Below are positions 1 to 20,096 of a stretch of DNA of 64,000 bases, piece by piece. Position numbers and translations under genes: made by a program. The DNA is taken from positions 13,769,214-13,833,213 of the forward strand of contig OU452233.1 in assembly GCA_911728455.2 (NCBI GenBank), written 5' to 3'. How positions within the stretch are numbered: the first letter of the stretch is position 1; each line of letters begins with the position of its first letter. Below the pieces are notes generated by a model that worked only from the letters and a program-made list of their open reading frames with translations, was not told where the DNA came from and searched no databases. Origin of the DNA: Marthasterias glacialis (taxonomy: Eukaryota > Echinodermata > Asteroidea > Forcipulatida > Asteriidae).

Positions 1-2750
1 ATGAAATTATCTGTGAATCAAAGCTTGTCAATAAAAAAGTACTTTCACTCAATAGCTCTAAAATGAGAAAACAGTGAAGAGCTTAAACATATTAACTGTA
101 AAGGCTCTATCAAAGAATATATATTTTTAAAGAAAATAAACAAAGACAAATACCAATTAAAAAACAAGAAATCTTTGCAAAGGGACTGGTTAATTTGACA
201 GAAAGCAAAAGCACAGGCAGAAACTTATTGGAATAGGTAAAAATAAAACCGCAAAATACTTTAATACATCATTGTTTGTTTAAGAGTATTGCATTTTCAT
301 TCTCTAGTGTCCAAAACACACTGAAGCAAAAATGAAAATATTAACAAATTACGTGGTTATCGAGTAAAAATATCCGAGAGCAGATTTTTTTTGTCTTGAA
401 TTTCATGCACGTTGATTTACGTGCTCATTCCGGTTGCTGTGATATTAGTTAATATTGAAACAAACAACAGTGATGGATGGGAGGTCTTCAAACGCTATTT
501 TGTCCAATTTGACATTATTTCCGACGTAGATAATGTTTTTTTTTAGATGATTAATACTGGTATGAGCTTTGTAGCCAATGAACTTTCCAGATTGAAATTA
601 TTATGATGTTTTTACCTTTAAAAATAATAGAGTTGTTGATATCCCTTCTGGTGTGCGCCCACCTATATACCAACGGCTGTTTCGTGTTTTTTTCTTTATA
701 ATGATGATTGACAGGCCTGTTGCTAGGGTGTTGATGGGTGAAGGAGGTCAATGTTATTACAGAAGAATTACAAGATTGTGGAGAGATGGAACGTTGATGA
801 TGGAGGAGGATGGCTACACGGTTAAAGGAAGAGTATGGTTCGAGCAACAACCGTCTCTAAACTCAAATTCACTTCGTCATTGTTATGATGTTCTTTTCCC
901 TTTATTGATAACGACTTGGGTTGGGGTACAATGGAGAGGGCATCTTTACAGTCAGAATTGTAGTTCCTACTTCGGCAGAGGGAAGTGTAATTATTGTTGC
1001 GGACGTGGTTGTCCTCACGCAAAACAATAAGCTGAGAGGAGATGGGTTGGCCATGTTGCCAGTAAAATTCAAGACTATACTGATTTTTATTATAATGACT
1101 GTAGAGAGGATCGCCCCATGGTGGCTCCCAAAGTTTTGAGGGTACCATGGGGAGATTTTAAAAGAGTACAAAAAGAATACGAGGTCAACGGAATTCGACA
1201 AGGATTCACATACGAAAGAGAGGGCATTTTCCCTTCAGAATTATAGTTCGCAAATTGGCAAAGAATAAAGTAAATGTTGTTGCGGACGCTGCAGGCACTC
1301 ACGCAAAACGCAGTGGGTAAATTTTGTTATGTTATGAAATGTCTTATGTTCTCAAGTTGGCGTTGCTTCGTGAATGGGTTGGTATCTGAGCGACGTTAAT
1401 CTTGGTGGCGCTGCACGTGGATTACGTGACTTATAGCCCAAGCTGTTAGAGTTAAGCAATGTAAACAGTTAAGTTAGGCTGTGCTCAAAAAGTTGCAGAT
1501 CAGATTTGACTCAGACACGGGGTCGAGAGGTGATATTCTTACCTTTGACCCCTGGTCACGTTGACTCAGAATGTACTTATGTAGCACAGTTATCGATTCT
1601 GATTCCGCGTCAGCTCGACCCTGAATCCGAGTCAGTCTGACCCTGATTCAATATCCAACTGAAATGCAATTCTGAACATAACATCTCTGGATTAAAAGAG
1701 TTAAAGGAGAACAGTGTGATAAATTGTAATTCATATATCTTTATTTTACTTATTTATTTATCTTTTATATATATTTTGTTATCATAGTCCTGACATTTTG
1801 CAAATTTAAACCATTTCTTTTTTTTCTTCTTTTTTTTCTTTTTTGCCATCATCTTTTAATCAACCTCTGCATGAAATGGTGTGATCATGAGATAGCTTTG
1901 TGTGGTGCCAGGCTGGTGTTTATTTATGTCCAACCCGTATACCTAATTACCACCTCGCGTTGTTGTCTTTCGATTCATTTAATTGAACATGCTCATTAAC
2001 TTTGTTAAGTGTCCCGAGAGACAAGCCACCGAGCCGTAGTCTTCCCTCTAATCGTTATTTAACTATCGCGTGATAATCGGTTTGTTTAACTGCGCATGTG
2101 GAGACGAAAATGCACCGCAGCACCTTGTAAACCACTACAAGGTGCTCTCATAAATGGCTCTCATAAAAAATCTCAAAAACCTGCCTTAAAAAAATAATAT
2201 AATAAGCGCATTGAGTACCTAATTGTTTGTAAATACGTACGCTACGACTCCGGTTTTATTACTATTTATTATTATTATTATTGGTATGCTTAATGGGATT
2301 AAATTTTGATTTAAAGATAAAATGCAGTTAATGATCATGTTGGATTCGAGCCAGTCTAATAATGCATCAGCCTATAGAATTCAAACCTAAGCCCAAAACG
2401 TGATACCCCTTCTAAAAATAAAAGTGCATGCTAAAAGCAAATGAAAATAATAAAAACAAATTTTCAAAAATCAGTCTGAGGCTGTGAAAAAATGCAGACA
2501 GAATCTTCAAGAAAACCATTTTTAATACAATATTTTAAACTATTTTATCTAAGTGGAGACAGGCAAACTGTTTTATTTCGCTAGACATTGTCTTCGTTCA
2601 CACTTCAATTGTAAGATCATTCCAGTATAAACAGACACCTCATATACTCAGAGAGAATGTCTTTTACCTTATCAAGGCCCAACATTCTCGCAGACTTCCT
2701 TGGTGGTCTGAAGAAACATATCATTGTACAGCGTCTTTAAGAAGACGGCT
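1..2750. other. Intergenic, no gene recognised
   Basis: AT-rich sequence. Apart from the diverged direct repeat at 933-1309 and a T-rich patch near 1810-1845, I see no coding signal or known element. Several short open frames between 551 and 1302 are uninterrupted only because stops are sparse by chance. Confidence 0.5.
933..1309. repeat. Diverged direct repeat, two copies of about 92 bp
   Basis: GAGAGGGCAT...TTCAGAATT begins at 933 and again at 1218. Both copies run on through a ...GTTGCGGACG... block to CTCACGCAAAAC (ending about 1025 and 1309). Period is about 285 bp. In frame, copy 1 reads EGIFTVRIVVPTSAEG and copy 2 EGIFPFRIIVRKLAKN, then both continue VVADV/VVADA. This looks like related peptides, possibly relics of a duplicated exon, with stops soon after in both copies. 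Confidence 0.5.
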
Positions 2751-3049
2751 CAACATGGCGAGGTCATTTGTCATCACCGAGTTGATCGCAAATGACAACA
2801 CAGCTATTTCAAAAATTGTTTTTCAAGTATATTATTATTTCTTTTTCAGGAATGTTTTTTCTTCGTATTTCCATCAGAGAGGATGTTTTTCCTCGTCGTT
2901 ATGGTTTAAAGGTAGAATATGGGATTGGCATTCATCAAAAAGATTCTTCATTAGGGTTACTATCAGCCTGAAAGCTACTGATTATGAAGTTCATAAAATA
3001 TACTCAAGACGCGCGCGTTAGCCGTGGAATAAGCTGCATGCTGGTCTTT

Positions 3050-3275
3050 ATTTTTTTTATTTTTTTAGCCATTGTCAATCCACAACAGGATATGAAGACC
3101 TCAGCTTGATGTCTCCAAATGTCTCTATTTTGTACTGGTTGGTACTCATTGACTTTAGTCCCCAGTAGTGTTGCAGCTCGTCTCTCCATGTTTTCCTCTT
3201 TCGTCCACTATTCCGTTTGTTCCCATATGGTGCCCAGTAAGTGATTGCTGAACTCCAACGGTTATCTGTCCTGTG
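3050..3275 (-). pseudogene. Decayed LINE 3' coding end
   Basis: On the minus strand the reading YWAPYGNKRNSGRKRK is followed by TWRDELQHYWG and, after a frame change, VQNRDIWRHQAEVFISC. The order GR-K-R-WRDEL-(N)-A/VQNRDxWR-xxEAF is the typical C-terminal end of non-LTR retrotransposon polyproteins. The frame is broken, so this is a dead fragment. Family assignment (RTE/Nimb-like or similar) is not possible from this length. Confidence 0.5.
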
Positions 3276-3547
3276 GCTAATGTGTCCTGCCTACAATCCG
3301 GGATTGTAGCTCGATTTTCTGTATTTTACTTTTTTAAGATGTCCGTAACTTTAGTTTGTTCCCTTATCCATTTGTTTGTTTTCCTGTCCCTGTACGTGAT
3401 CTTTAGTAAAATCTTTCCATGTTGTTCTATTTGTCACTTACTATATAGAACAGAGCTCAATTTCACGAAGCACTAAGATTCATCTTAAGATGAGTTGTCA
3501 GTATTGCCGTGTGGTTTGTATTGTGACGTCATACTTTGCTTTATAGC

Positions 3548-3724
3548 AATAGACCTTATGCATTGACGTCATCCAGCCGCCATCTCAGAGGTAACTGGAT
3601 GATGAAACAATGGAAAGGCACAGATTTGTACGCGGGGCGCACATGTTTGGCCAATGAACAGCCTCCTTTTGACCTCTAGGCGAGGGCGCCCTACTCAAAT
3701 GACGTCATGTGCATAATGTCTATT
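3548..3724. mobile_element. MITE with AATAGACNTTATGCA ends
   Basis: The left end AATAGACCTTATGCATTGAC is mirrored by TGACGTCATGTGCATAATGT plus CTATT at the right, giving terminal inverted repeats of about 25 bp. The 177-bp body carries no frame. Diverged partial relatives of its right half occur near 5730-5800 and of its left half near 4846-4920. Confidence 0.6.
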
Positions 3725-3834
3725 AAGATTGATTGGGAATTAAGATTAACTTCTTAGTTTTTTAGCTCTTTGTGAAATAGAGCCCAGCATGCACCCTTGG
3801 GGTCGATTTCACAAAGGGCTTGGACTCTTCTTAA

Positions 3835-4004
3835 AAGGGGCTGTGTAGTCATGATTATAGCAGTAAATGGACTAACCCAGTTACTACGCCCGCGTGCACC
3901 CTTTTTGATTTGACCGCAAGAGCACACGTGTGCGGTATCTGGGTGAGAGTTCGTCTGTCCATGCACAGCCACAGGCCTGCTATAATCATGACGACACAGC
4001 CCCT
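3835..4004. mobile_element. TTAA-flanked MITE (170 bp), piggyBac-like target
   Basis: Terminal inverted repeats of about 30 bp start AAGGGGCTGTGTAGTCATGA and end CACAGCCCCT. TTAA lies on each side (3831-3834, 4005-4008). The flanks CTTC-TTAA and TTAA-GATGAGTTGTCAGTAT rejoin to match the uninterrupted sequence at 3480-3510 (CATCTTAAGATGAGTTGTCA), a paralogous empty site. TTAA duplication is the mark of piggyBac-type transposition. Confidence 0.65.
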
Positions 4005-4122
4005 TTAAGATGAGTTGTCAGTATCGCCATAGTGATTTGTATTGAGACTGGCTCCAGGCTCAGCTTGATGTTGAAGTACCTGATGACGGATCCCAAGCCC
4101 GATCCTAGGTATGGAAAAGGGC

Positions 4123-4275
4123 CTAAGGCCGTGTCCGAATTGACGGCTGCGGCTACGGCTACGGCTGGATCATCACCGCGTCATCTTGCGTTGAGTACAG
4201 GAGTTGAAGTATAAGACGTCATTAGCAACATTCTTAGAAGCCTCAGCTGTAGCCGCTAATTCGGAGTGTGCCTTA
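4123..4275. mobile_element. Foldback MITE, GGCCGTGTCCGAATT family, copy 1
   Basis: The left end TAAGGCCGTGTCCGAATTGA with GGCTGCGGCTACGGC is mirrored by GCCGCTAATTCGGAGTGTGC and CTTA on the right. Relatives are at 5810-5920 (right half best kept), 6320-6410 and 53485-53745. Confidence 0.6.
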
Positions 4276-5035
4276 GCTTTGTCTATACTTCCCAGGAAAA
4301 ACTGTTACTGGTATCAAGGTTATAAATAGTAAGTTGATATAAGTTTCTTCGATCATCACTGATCACGTAGCACCTTTAAAAATAACTTATTGAAATTACC
4401 GAAGTTTCATATCAGTTTGCAAATATCTGGAACAGATGTGATATTTCAAGAGTCAAACAGTGCGGCGTCCATATCAATGGCCATTTGTAAATCCCAGTAT
4501 CTCGTTAGATTCCATGGTCCTTATTATCCGATGTCTGGGATAAAGTTTCTTTGCACAATCTTTCAAGGACTTTCTCGAGATGGCGATTATAATGGACGAT
4601 GCGATCTGCCCATCTTGAGCAATTAAGAAGGCATCCCGCTGCGGTGTAAGGAGTTTGCGTAAGAAAAGTCACACCTTCAAATATGAATATTAAACATTCT
4701 TTTCTCAACGTGCCAATATTAGCAGAGTCTGCATTACGGCGGTCTTAAGTCGTTACCATGGGGGATTATTGTAACATGGCAACCGCCTGACGTCAACTTG
4801 TTGATAGTTGCCTTTGTTCATGTTTGATTTGAAAAGTGAGGCTGCAATGGACCTTTTTGCGTTGACGTCTTCCTGTCACTATCTTACAGGTAAAACAGGA
4901 TGGGCCAAGGACCAACCTCTTTTGGACAGTAAGTGATGTTTGAAGCTTTGCACGGTGTGGCTGATAAGAAGTAAGTAGACCTAGTAATATATTTTGGGTG
5001 GGAGGAGTGTTGGCTCTCAAAAGAGCCGTTGTGGT

Positions 5036-5064
5036 CTCGACGTTTCGAACAGTGCTCGTCTTAG
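5036..5064 (-). ncRNA. Hammerhead-like motif, copy 1
   Basis: Minus strand reads CTAAGACGAGCACTGTTCG followed by AAACGTCGAG. It matches the layout of the better copy at 59631-59668: A-rich GA-core, CGA...TCG stem-loop, AAACGTCGAG. The stem here is only about 3-4 bp and the first core block is degenerate, so activity is doubtful. Confidence 0.25.
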
Positions 5065-5238
5065 ACTGGTCCCTGTCTTTATCTGTAAGGACAAAGACAT
5101 ACACTGGTCTTAACTTTTACATTCAGTGGCACATAACTACCAGACTGACACTACACTCACGAGCGTGTGTGTAAACGTACAGTATTAATATGGAATACAA
5201 AGGTCAAAGGTACATCTGGCAGGCAACCAGTAGGTTCT

Positions 5239-5680
5239 TAGTCTGGTTCCCAGACCAAAAAATCTCCGACTATTCTCTGTCGATTTTAGGGTCAGGTATC
5301 ACCCAAATGTCACGTGACTAAAAAGGAGGAATTCCTCCTTTTCCGAAAATATCCGAACTCGTCGTCAACATTCGGACAGTGTCGTTGATGGTCGGACATC
5401 TCTTTTTGTTGATAAAAATTCAAAAATATTGCAGACACATCCCATTATCATTTTTCTTTTTCTTTTTTACCCAACAAATTCAACACTATATTTGAATATA
5501 TTTATAACATTTTTTGAAAGTAAACAAAGCCCGTCATCATCCAATCATATCGTCCACCGTTGGTGACAAGTAATGAATATTTATATATTGCGTCATGATC
5601 TATGTTTAGCTTTGGATGATGCCTGACCTAAGATTTTTAACAAGAGTCGTCAGGGAATCTTTGGTCAGGGAACCAGACTA
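5239..5680. mobile_element. MITE with TAGTCTGGTTCC ends (442 bp)
   Basis: TAGTCTGGTTCCCAGACCAA on the left and TTTGGTCAGGGAACCAGACT plus A on the right form terminal inverted repeats. The subterminal TTAGGGTCAGGTATCACCCA is mirrored by ...CATCCAA... inversely. Similar GGTTCT sequence flanks both ends. No coding content. Confidence 0.55.
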
Positions 5681-5809
5681 GTTGGTTCTGCATTCACGAG
5701 CCTCGAAGTGTGATGCAGATCTTCGGGCTAGACCTCCTTTTGACCCCTACGACGTGAGGGCGCCCCACTGCAAGAACGTCATGGTTGTGCATTTTGCAAC
5801 AAGTAGGGC

Positions 5810-5920
5810 CGGAGTGTCTAAATTAATGGTTTTGACAGTGGCATGCCGAAATGCCGATAGGTCCCATTCTTCAACCCATTCTTCGTAGCCGAAGCCGCTT
5901 GGTTTGGACGCGGCTTAGCT
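5810..5920. mobile_element. Degenerate copy of the GTCCGAATT foldback family
   Basis: GTGTCTAAATTAATGG at the left and CGTAGCCGAAGCCGCTTGG plus ACGCGGCTTA at the right are the ends of the family seen complete at 53590-53745. Confidence 0.45.
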
Positions 5921-6319
5921 ACACGCTGCATGTATAGTAGTGAACACTACCGATGATAATAGTTGCACGTAGTTTCATTTCTCTGACATACCAAGAAAGT
6001 GAGCGCAGCTGTATTATTCTATTCACCCCAGCAGGACCCAATATCATGGCGCTGCTTTCCGCGAAATTCTATCCTTACTGTCCATAGAATCACTTGCTTT
6101 GTATTTACAGGGCGCCGTAAGCTCAGATTTGTGTGGGAAGCAGAGCCATTAATTTGGCCCGGGTAAATCCATTGTACTTGGAATTGTGCACGCCCAAGCA
6201 TGCTCTTCCAGCCCCCTCTGCTCCTCCCCGCAAACAGATAAAAAAAATAGCCAGGTACCATTTTGAACATTGCATGGACAACGCTTCTGTGTATTCAGGA
6301 ACAAGATACTAAGATGGCT

Positions 6320-6410
6320 ACCACCGTTCCGGCTCTGGCTTAGGCTACGTCGGTATGCTTTTGGTCAGGACTTCAAACAGGCTTACGAAGCCTAAGCCAG
6401 AGTCAAAGCC
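6320..6410. repeat. Foldback, related to the same MITE family
   Basis: CCGGCTCTGGCTTAGGCTAC is mirrored by CGAAGCCTAAGCCAGAGTC, giving a hairpin with arms of about 20 bp. Confidence 0.45.
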
Positions 6411-6521
6411 GTGGTTTCGAGAAGGGCCAGTAGTGATTGTTTCACACCAAAACAAACAAGATAACAATATCATTTCCGTCAATATCATAACAACAATTTA
6501 TTGTCAAATATTTTAATGTTA

Positions 6522-6995
6522 AAAGTTGCATCGTCGAAAATGACACTCGGCTGTTCTGTCAAAAAACGTATTATGCTCTGTTGTTATACCCTGTTGAAAA
6601 GTATAGATTTATGTTTTAACAGTATGTTTATAAAAAGTTATGAAAATATGATTGTCATTGTCAAGTTATATAGCTAGAACGTCCCTAGGCCGCAGATTTG
6701 ACAATATAGTACTTTCATTTTGGTTCAACATTTTTTAAAAACAACATATTCTACTTTGTCTAAAAATGTTAAGTAATATTAATATGTAAAGTAATGTTAA
6801 AAGTTGCATCGTTGAAAATGACACTCTGCTGTTCTGTCAAAAAAACTTATTATGCTCTGTTGTTATACCCTGTTGAAAAGTATAGATGCATGTTTTAAAA
6901 GTTTAATTTTTATAAAAAGTTATGAAAATATAAGCTATACAAAACATACTTTGTCTGAAAATGGTATGTTAAGTAATATTAATATGTAAAGTGGG
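6522..6995. repeat. Tandem duplication, unit about 275 bp
   Basis: TTAAAAGTTGCATCGTCGAA (6522) recurs as TTAAAAGTTGCATCGTTGAA (6797). The following TGCTGTTCTGTCAAAAAA, TATGCTCTGTTGTTATACCC and TAAGTAATATTAATATGTAA blocks recur in the same order. About 90 percent similar by eye, with an internal deletion in copy 2. Confidence 0.7.
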
Positions 6996-7855
6996 GTACC
7001 TGTCCTTTATCTTTCAACAACCACTCATAAAGAGAAAATCATAAAGCAGAATAAAACAAATTGCTTCGATAGACATGTTGATTGTACAGGCACATGAGCT
7101 TACCAAGACCGCGAGAGGTCTCACTTTTGCGTTTTAATAGATAAAGGTGCACCACACTAAATAAACTCCCATATCAACCATTGCTATATGCTAATTATTA
7201 AAAAAAAAATACTTAATTGTCTCTCAGCCTCTAGAAAACAAATCAAATATATTTTCTGACATCTGAACTTTATTTTTCTTGTCAATTTTTAGTAGGTTAG
7301 CCGTTGAGAATTTTTGGTAGGCTGATCCAAAATAAGAACACCCCTGAACGAGTAAACTGGCCAGACTCCATCTTGGGAAAATGACCCTACACTGTTGAGC
7401 AAAATAGGGCCATTTTTAGAGGGCCAGTCTACCCCAAATGCTCAATAACCCAAGGGGCACAATGTTGGACCATTTTTTAACAATCCCTAAAAGCAAGGAC
7501 CTTCAAATCTTTGATTTACAGAAAAAGTTGTGGGTTTACATTTTATTAATGAGGCTCGATGCATGAATTTCACTCTAGTGTAGTGCACCCATAACTCTCT
7601 ATCACAGGTTTCACGTGACGTCAACTGAGAGCTTTTTCATTTGCGCCAGCCATTGAGTTTGTTCATGGCTGGACCCAACATGGCTGCAAAGTGAACTTTT
7701 CCCGGGGTCTAGACAACTTCACAAAATACATTTTTACCAGCAATATAGTTGTATGGGAAAGCACGCAATAAGCCGTGGAACGAGGTGCATGCTGGTCCAG
7801 ATGACGACACATTTTGGCGATAACTCCCTCGCTGAAACAAGTACGCTAATGTCGT

Positions 7856-8865
7856 TGTTGTTGTTGCTGATGCCGATGTCGTTGCTTCTGCTTCTGCTGC
7901 TGCTGTTATTGCTGTAGGTGTTAATGTTGTTGTTGCTTATGTTGTTGCTGTTGATGTTGCTGTTGCTGTTGCTGTTGCTACTGCTGCTGTTGTCGTTGTT
8001 CCTGCTGTTGCTGTTGCTGATGTCGTAGCTGTTGCTGTTGTTGTCTGCTTCTGCTGTTGTTGCTGTAGGTGTTACTGTTGGTGTTGCTTATGTTGGTGCT
8101 GTTGACGTTGCTTCTCGTTGTTGCTTCTGCTTCTGCTGTTGTTGCTGTAGGTGTTACTGTTGCTGTTTCTTATGTTGTTGCTGTTGATGTTGCTGTTGCT
8201 GTTGCTACTGCTGCTGCTGTCGTTCCTGCTGTTGTTTCTGCTGTTTTTGATGTCGTAGCTGTTGCTGTTGTTGTCTGCTTCTGCTGTTGTTGCTGTAGGT
8301 GTTACTGTTGGTGTTGCTTATGTTGGTGCTATTGACGTTGCTTCTTGTTGTTTCTGTTACTGCTGCTGCTGCTGTCGTTGTTGCTGCTGCTGTTTCTGCT
8401 GTTTTCGTTGCTGTTTCTGATGTCATAGCTGTTGTTGTTGCTTCTGCTTCTGCTTCTGCTGCTGCTGTTGTTGCTGTAGGTGTTACTGTTGGTGTTGCTT
8501 ATGTTGGTGCTGTAGACGTTGCTTCTTGTTGTTGCTGTTACTGCTGCTGCTGCTGTTTCTGCTGTTTCCGTTGCTGTTGCTGATGCGGTAGCTGTTGTTG
8601 CTGTAGGTGTTACTGTTGCTGTTGCTTATGTTGTTGCTGTTGATGTTGTCTGCTTCTGTTGTTGTTGCTGTAGGTGTTACTGTTGCTGTTGCTTATGTTG
8701 GTGCTGTTGATGTTGCTTCTTGCTGTTGATGTTGCTGCTGTTGCTGTCGTTGTTGCTGCTGTTGTTTCTGCCGTTGTCGTTGCTGTTGCTGATGTCATAG
8801 CTGTTGCTGTTGTTGCTTCTGCTGTTGATGGTACTGTTGCTTCTGCTATTGGTGTTGATACTGTT
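7856..8865. repeat. Compound GTT/GCT microsatellite region, 1 kb
   Basis: Degenerate trinucleotide tract of GTT, GCT and TCT codon-like triplets with recurring longer units such as GTAGGTGTTACTGTTG, CTTATGTTG and GATGTCGTAGCTGTTG. It lies just 3' of the stop of gene A. Open frames on both strands (Val/Ala-rich or Thr/Asn-rich) are artefacts of the triplet repeat. Confidence 0.85.
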
Positions 8866-8873
8866 ACTGCCCT

Positions 8874-18027
<9,154 letters not shown>

Positions 18028-18879
18028 TGTAACCTATTCTCTTGAACAACTGGGCATTGATACTGAGAGTGTATCTCTTTATACAAACCTTTTCAATGAC
18101 TTTGCTTGATTGGTTGTCCTAAACATGTGGTGAAAATTTTTTGTCAACGTTGTTCCGGTATGGATTCCATCCTTAAAGTAGAACTCTTTTCCCACCGCCG
18201 CATATAAAAATGATAGATTTTAGGAAAACAGAATGGTAACATTTTCTACTCGGTATTGCTCTATATGTATTACTGTACTGCAGGCAAAGTGTCATTGCAA
18301 GAGTCTGTATTTTTTTATTTCATGTATCTTTATAAAAAACAACAAAATTAAAATATTTTGAGATACCCTCTTTAAACTTTAGACGACACCCACGCTTATC
18401 TCAAACGGACATGAGTTCAGCATTGTGTTATCTATGTGCAGGTTGCGTTCAACAAAAGGTGGCGCTACACAAGATGGCTGTGATCTTTCTTCTTTTTTTT
18501 CAAGTTGGGGACTTCAATAATTTATGATGGTGTGTTCTTCCACAGAGCAAAGGTTCTTCAAAGCAAAACTTGTTCTCTATGAACATGCACTGTTTTGTCC
18601 TGAAAATGTACGTCACTAAATAGTAGCGGTAATTTAGTTCCTCAGCGCCAAGTAGATTCTGGCAAACGAAAGTTTCCTCCATGGTTTTTTTTACATCGTA
18701 CAGACCTTTCTATTGTTGATAAACAAACCGCGCTGGTTGGCATGGAAGGCCAAATGTAGCAAAACATTCAAGTTTTGATGACAGACGTTGTGACAAAATT
18801 CAAAATGTTTGCATACTTTTTATTTAATACATCCCGTTATTGGTTGGTTTGTTTCCATCAAGTTCCAAATAGTTTTTGA

Positions 18880-19455
18880 ATATTTGTTTAACATTATTTT
18901 TTTACAAACTGTGATTATCTGTTTTTGTGCATTGATGGCTCCCCGTAGTTTCTACATCTTGGTTGGCAAAGTCTCGGGCCGTGAGCGTTGCAAAAGAAAG
19001 GTCTACAATGATCTTCCAGTAGCTCTAAAACATCCTCGTCCTTTAAAACTGATGGCTAGTTTTAAGACAATTGTATAAACGTTTGATTTTTCAATAACTG
19101 TTTTTTAAAGTTTCTGTTTAATGATTTTATCCTAATTATGTACAATATTCCTTTTACCTTGGTTGTCTCTGTATTTCTTTGTTTTTTATTAGTTATGTCC
19201 CACAGTGCATATTCGTGTCTTCTCCCATCGTTATTTTGCCTAGAACCTTCCGGTTCCCCGTCCCTTGTTACTGTTTAATCGACTATGGGATGGGACCTCA
19301 TTTTTTGCCAATTGTTTCTTACCAGCTGTCGTTTGTATCGATATGTGTATGTATTTTTCATTTGTTTGTACCACCTGGGCACTCTTGAGAAGCAGTGACT
19401 ACACTGAAGGGTTCCCCAGGTTAAATAAGAAATAAAATACAAATGAAAAAAACAG
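18880..19455 (+). pseudogene. LINE fragment: reverse-transcriptase C-terminus and 3' tail
   Basis: The frame ending at 19078 reads APRSFYILVGKVSGRERCKR, then KVYNDLPVALKHPRPLKLM and SFKTIV-stop. This resembles the YNxLP..L+....SFKx.. end of CR1/L2-like polyproteins. The following 370 bp end in CTCTTGAGAAGCAGTGACTA...GGTTAAATAAGAAATAAAAT, like a LINE 3' end. Similarity is weak. Confidence 0.45.
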
Positions 19456-19620
19456 CAATGCACAGATGTTAATTTGGGATGGGAGCAAATGTATGGAAAA
19501 ATATAAAAGAATGTATAATCCTCCAGAGGAGGTACACACCGCTCCTCCCCTCCCCGGCCTAATTTCTCTGAACCGACCAAAATCAGGGGTAAAACATGTA
19601 CTGGGCGGGAACCGCCCGGG

Positions 19621-19647
19621 CGCCCCCCCCCCCCCCCCCCCCCCCCA
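19621..19647. repeat. Poly-C run, about 27 bp
   Basis: Uninterrupted C tract just upstream of gene B. Similar G runs lie at 29376-29392 and 29835-29852. Length is likely polymorphic and hard to sequence. Confidence 0.8.
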
Positions 19648-19972
19648 CTGGTGTGCACAATATTTAAACAAATACAATAATCCAATCGGCTAGGGCTGGG
19701 AGGAGACAACACCCTCCCCTCACGCCATAATTTGCATAATGAGTTGCACACGCTGGTAACAAAGCGCAAGTAGTACCAGTGATTGTCTTGCACCTAGACG
19801 TGTTTACAGAGAGTAATGGTTGTTTTTAATACAAGTAGTGGAATATTAGTGGAATACTTTCAGCGATATCGGACTATACTCATCTAGCGTATGTGTGCTC
19901 TGCTTTTTCCCATGCATGCAGCACAGGGTCACTCTTTCGCTAATTTTGCCGGTGCACTGTTAAGACCTCAAA

Positions 19973-20096
19973 ATGGGTGGTGAAGATAATAAGCCAACTT
20001 TTATGGAAAATGTCCAGACAAATTGGGCAGCATTCCGCCTGTTTGTATGGAATTCGGAGAGGAGAGAGGTTCTCGGACGAAATGCGAAGAGCTGGG
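19973..20096 (+). CDS. ATP1B-like: Gene B exon 1 (cytoplasmic tail), possibly shared with gene C
   Basis: The ATG is in good context (AAAATGG). It encodes MGGEDNKPTFMENVQTNW and then FVWNSERREVLGRNAKSW. The donor G|GTAATT leaves phase 1. Joined to exon 2 of B the split codon is Gly; joined to exon 2 of C it is Val. Both read on as QI and into the membrane helix. This is the only first exon seen for the two plus-strand sets. Confidence 0.88.

Larger units (their letters stand above)
18028..19972. other. Intergenic region between the divergent start codons of A and B
   Basis: Both promoters should lie in this 1.9 kb, or further up if untranslated first exons exist. I cannot place a TATA box or start site with confidence. 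About 570 bp of it is LINE tail. Confidence 0.5.
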
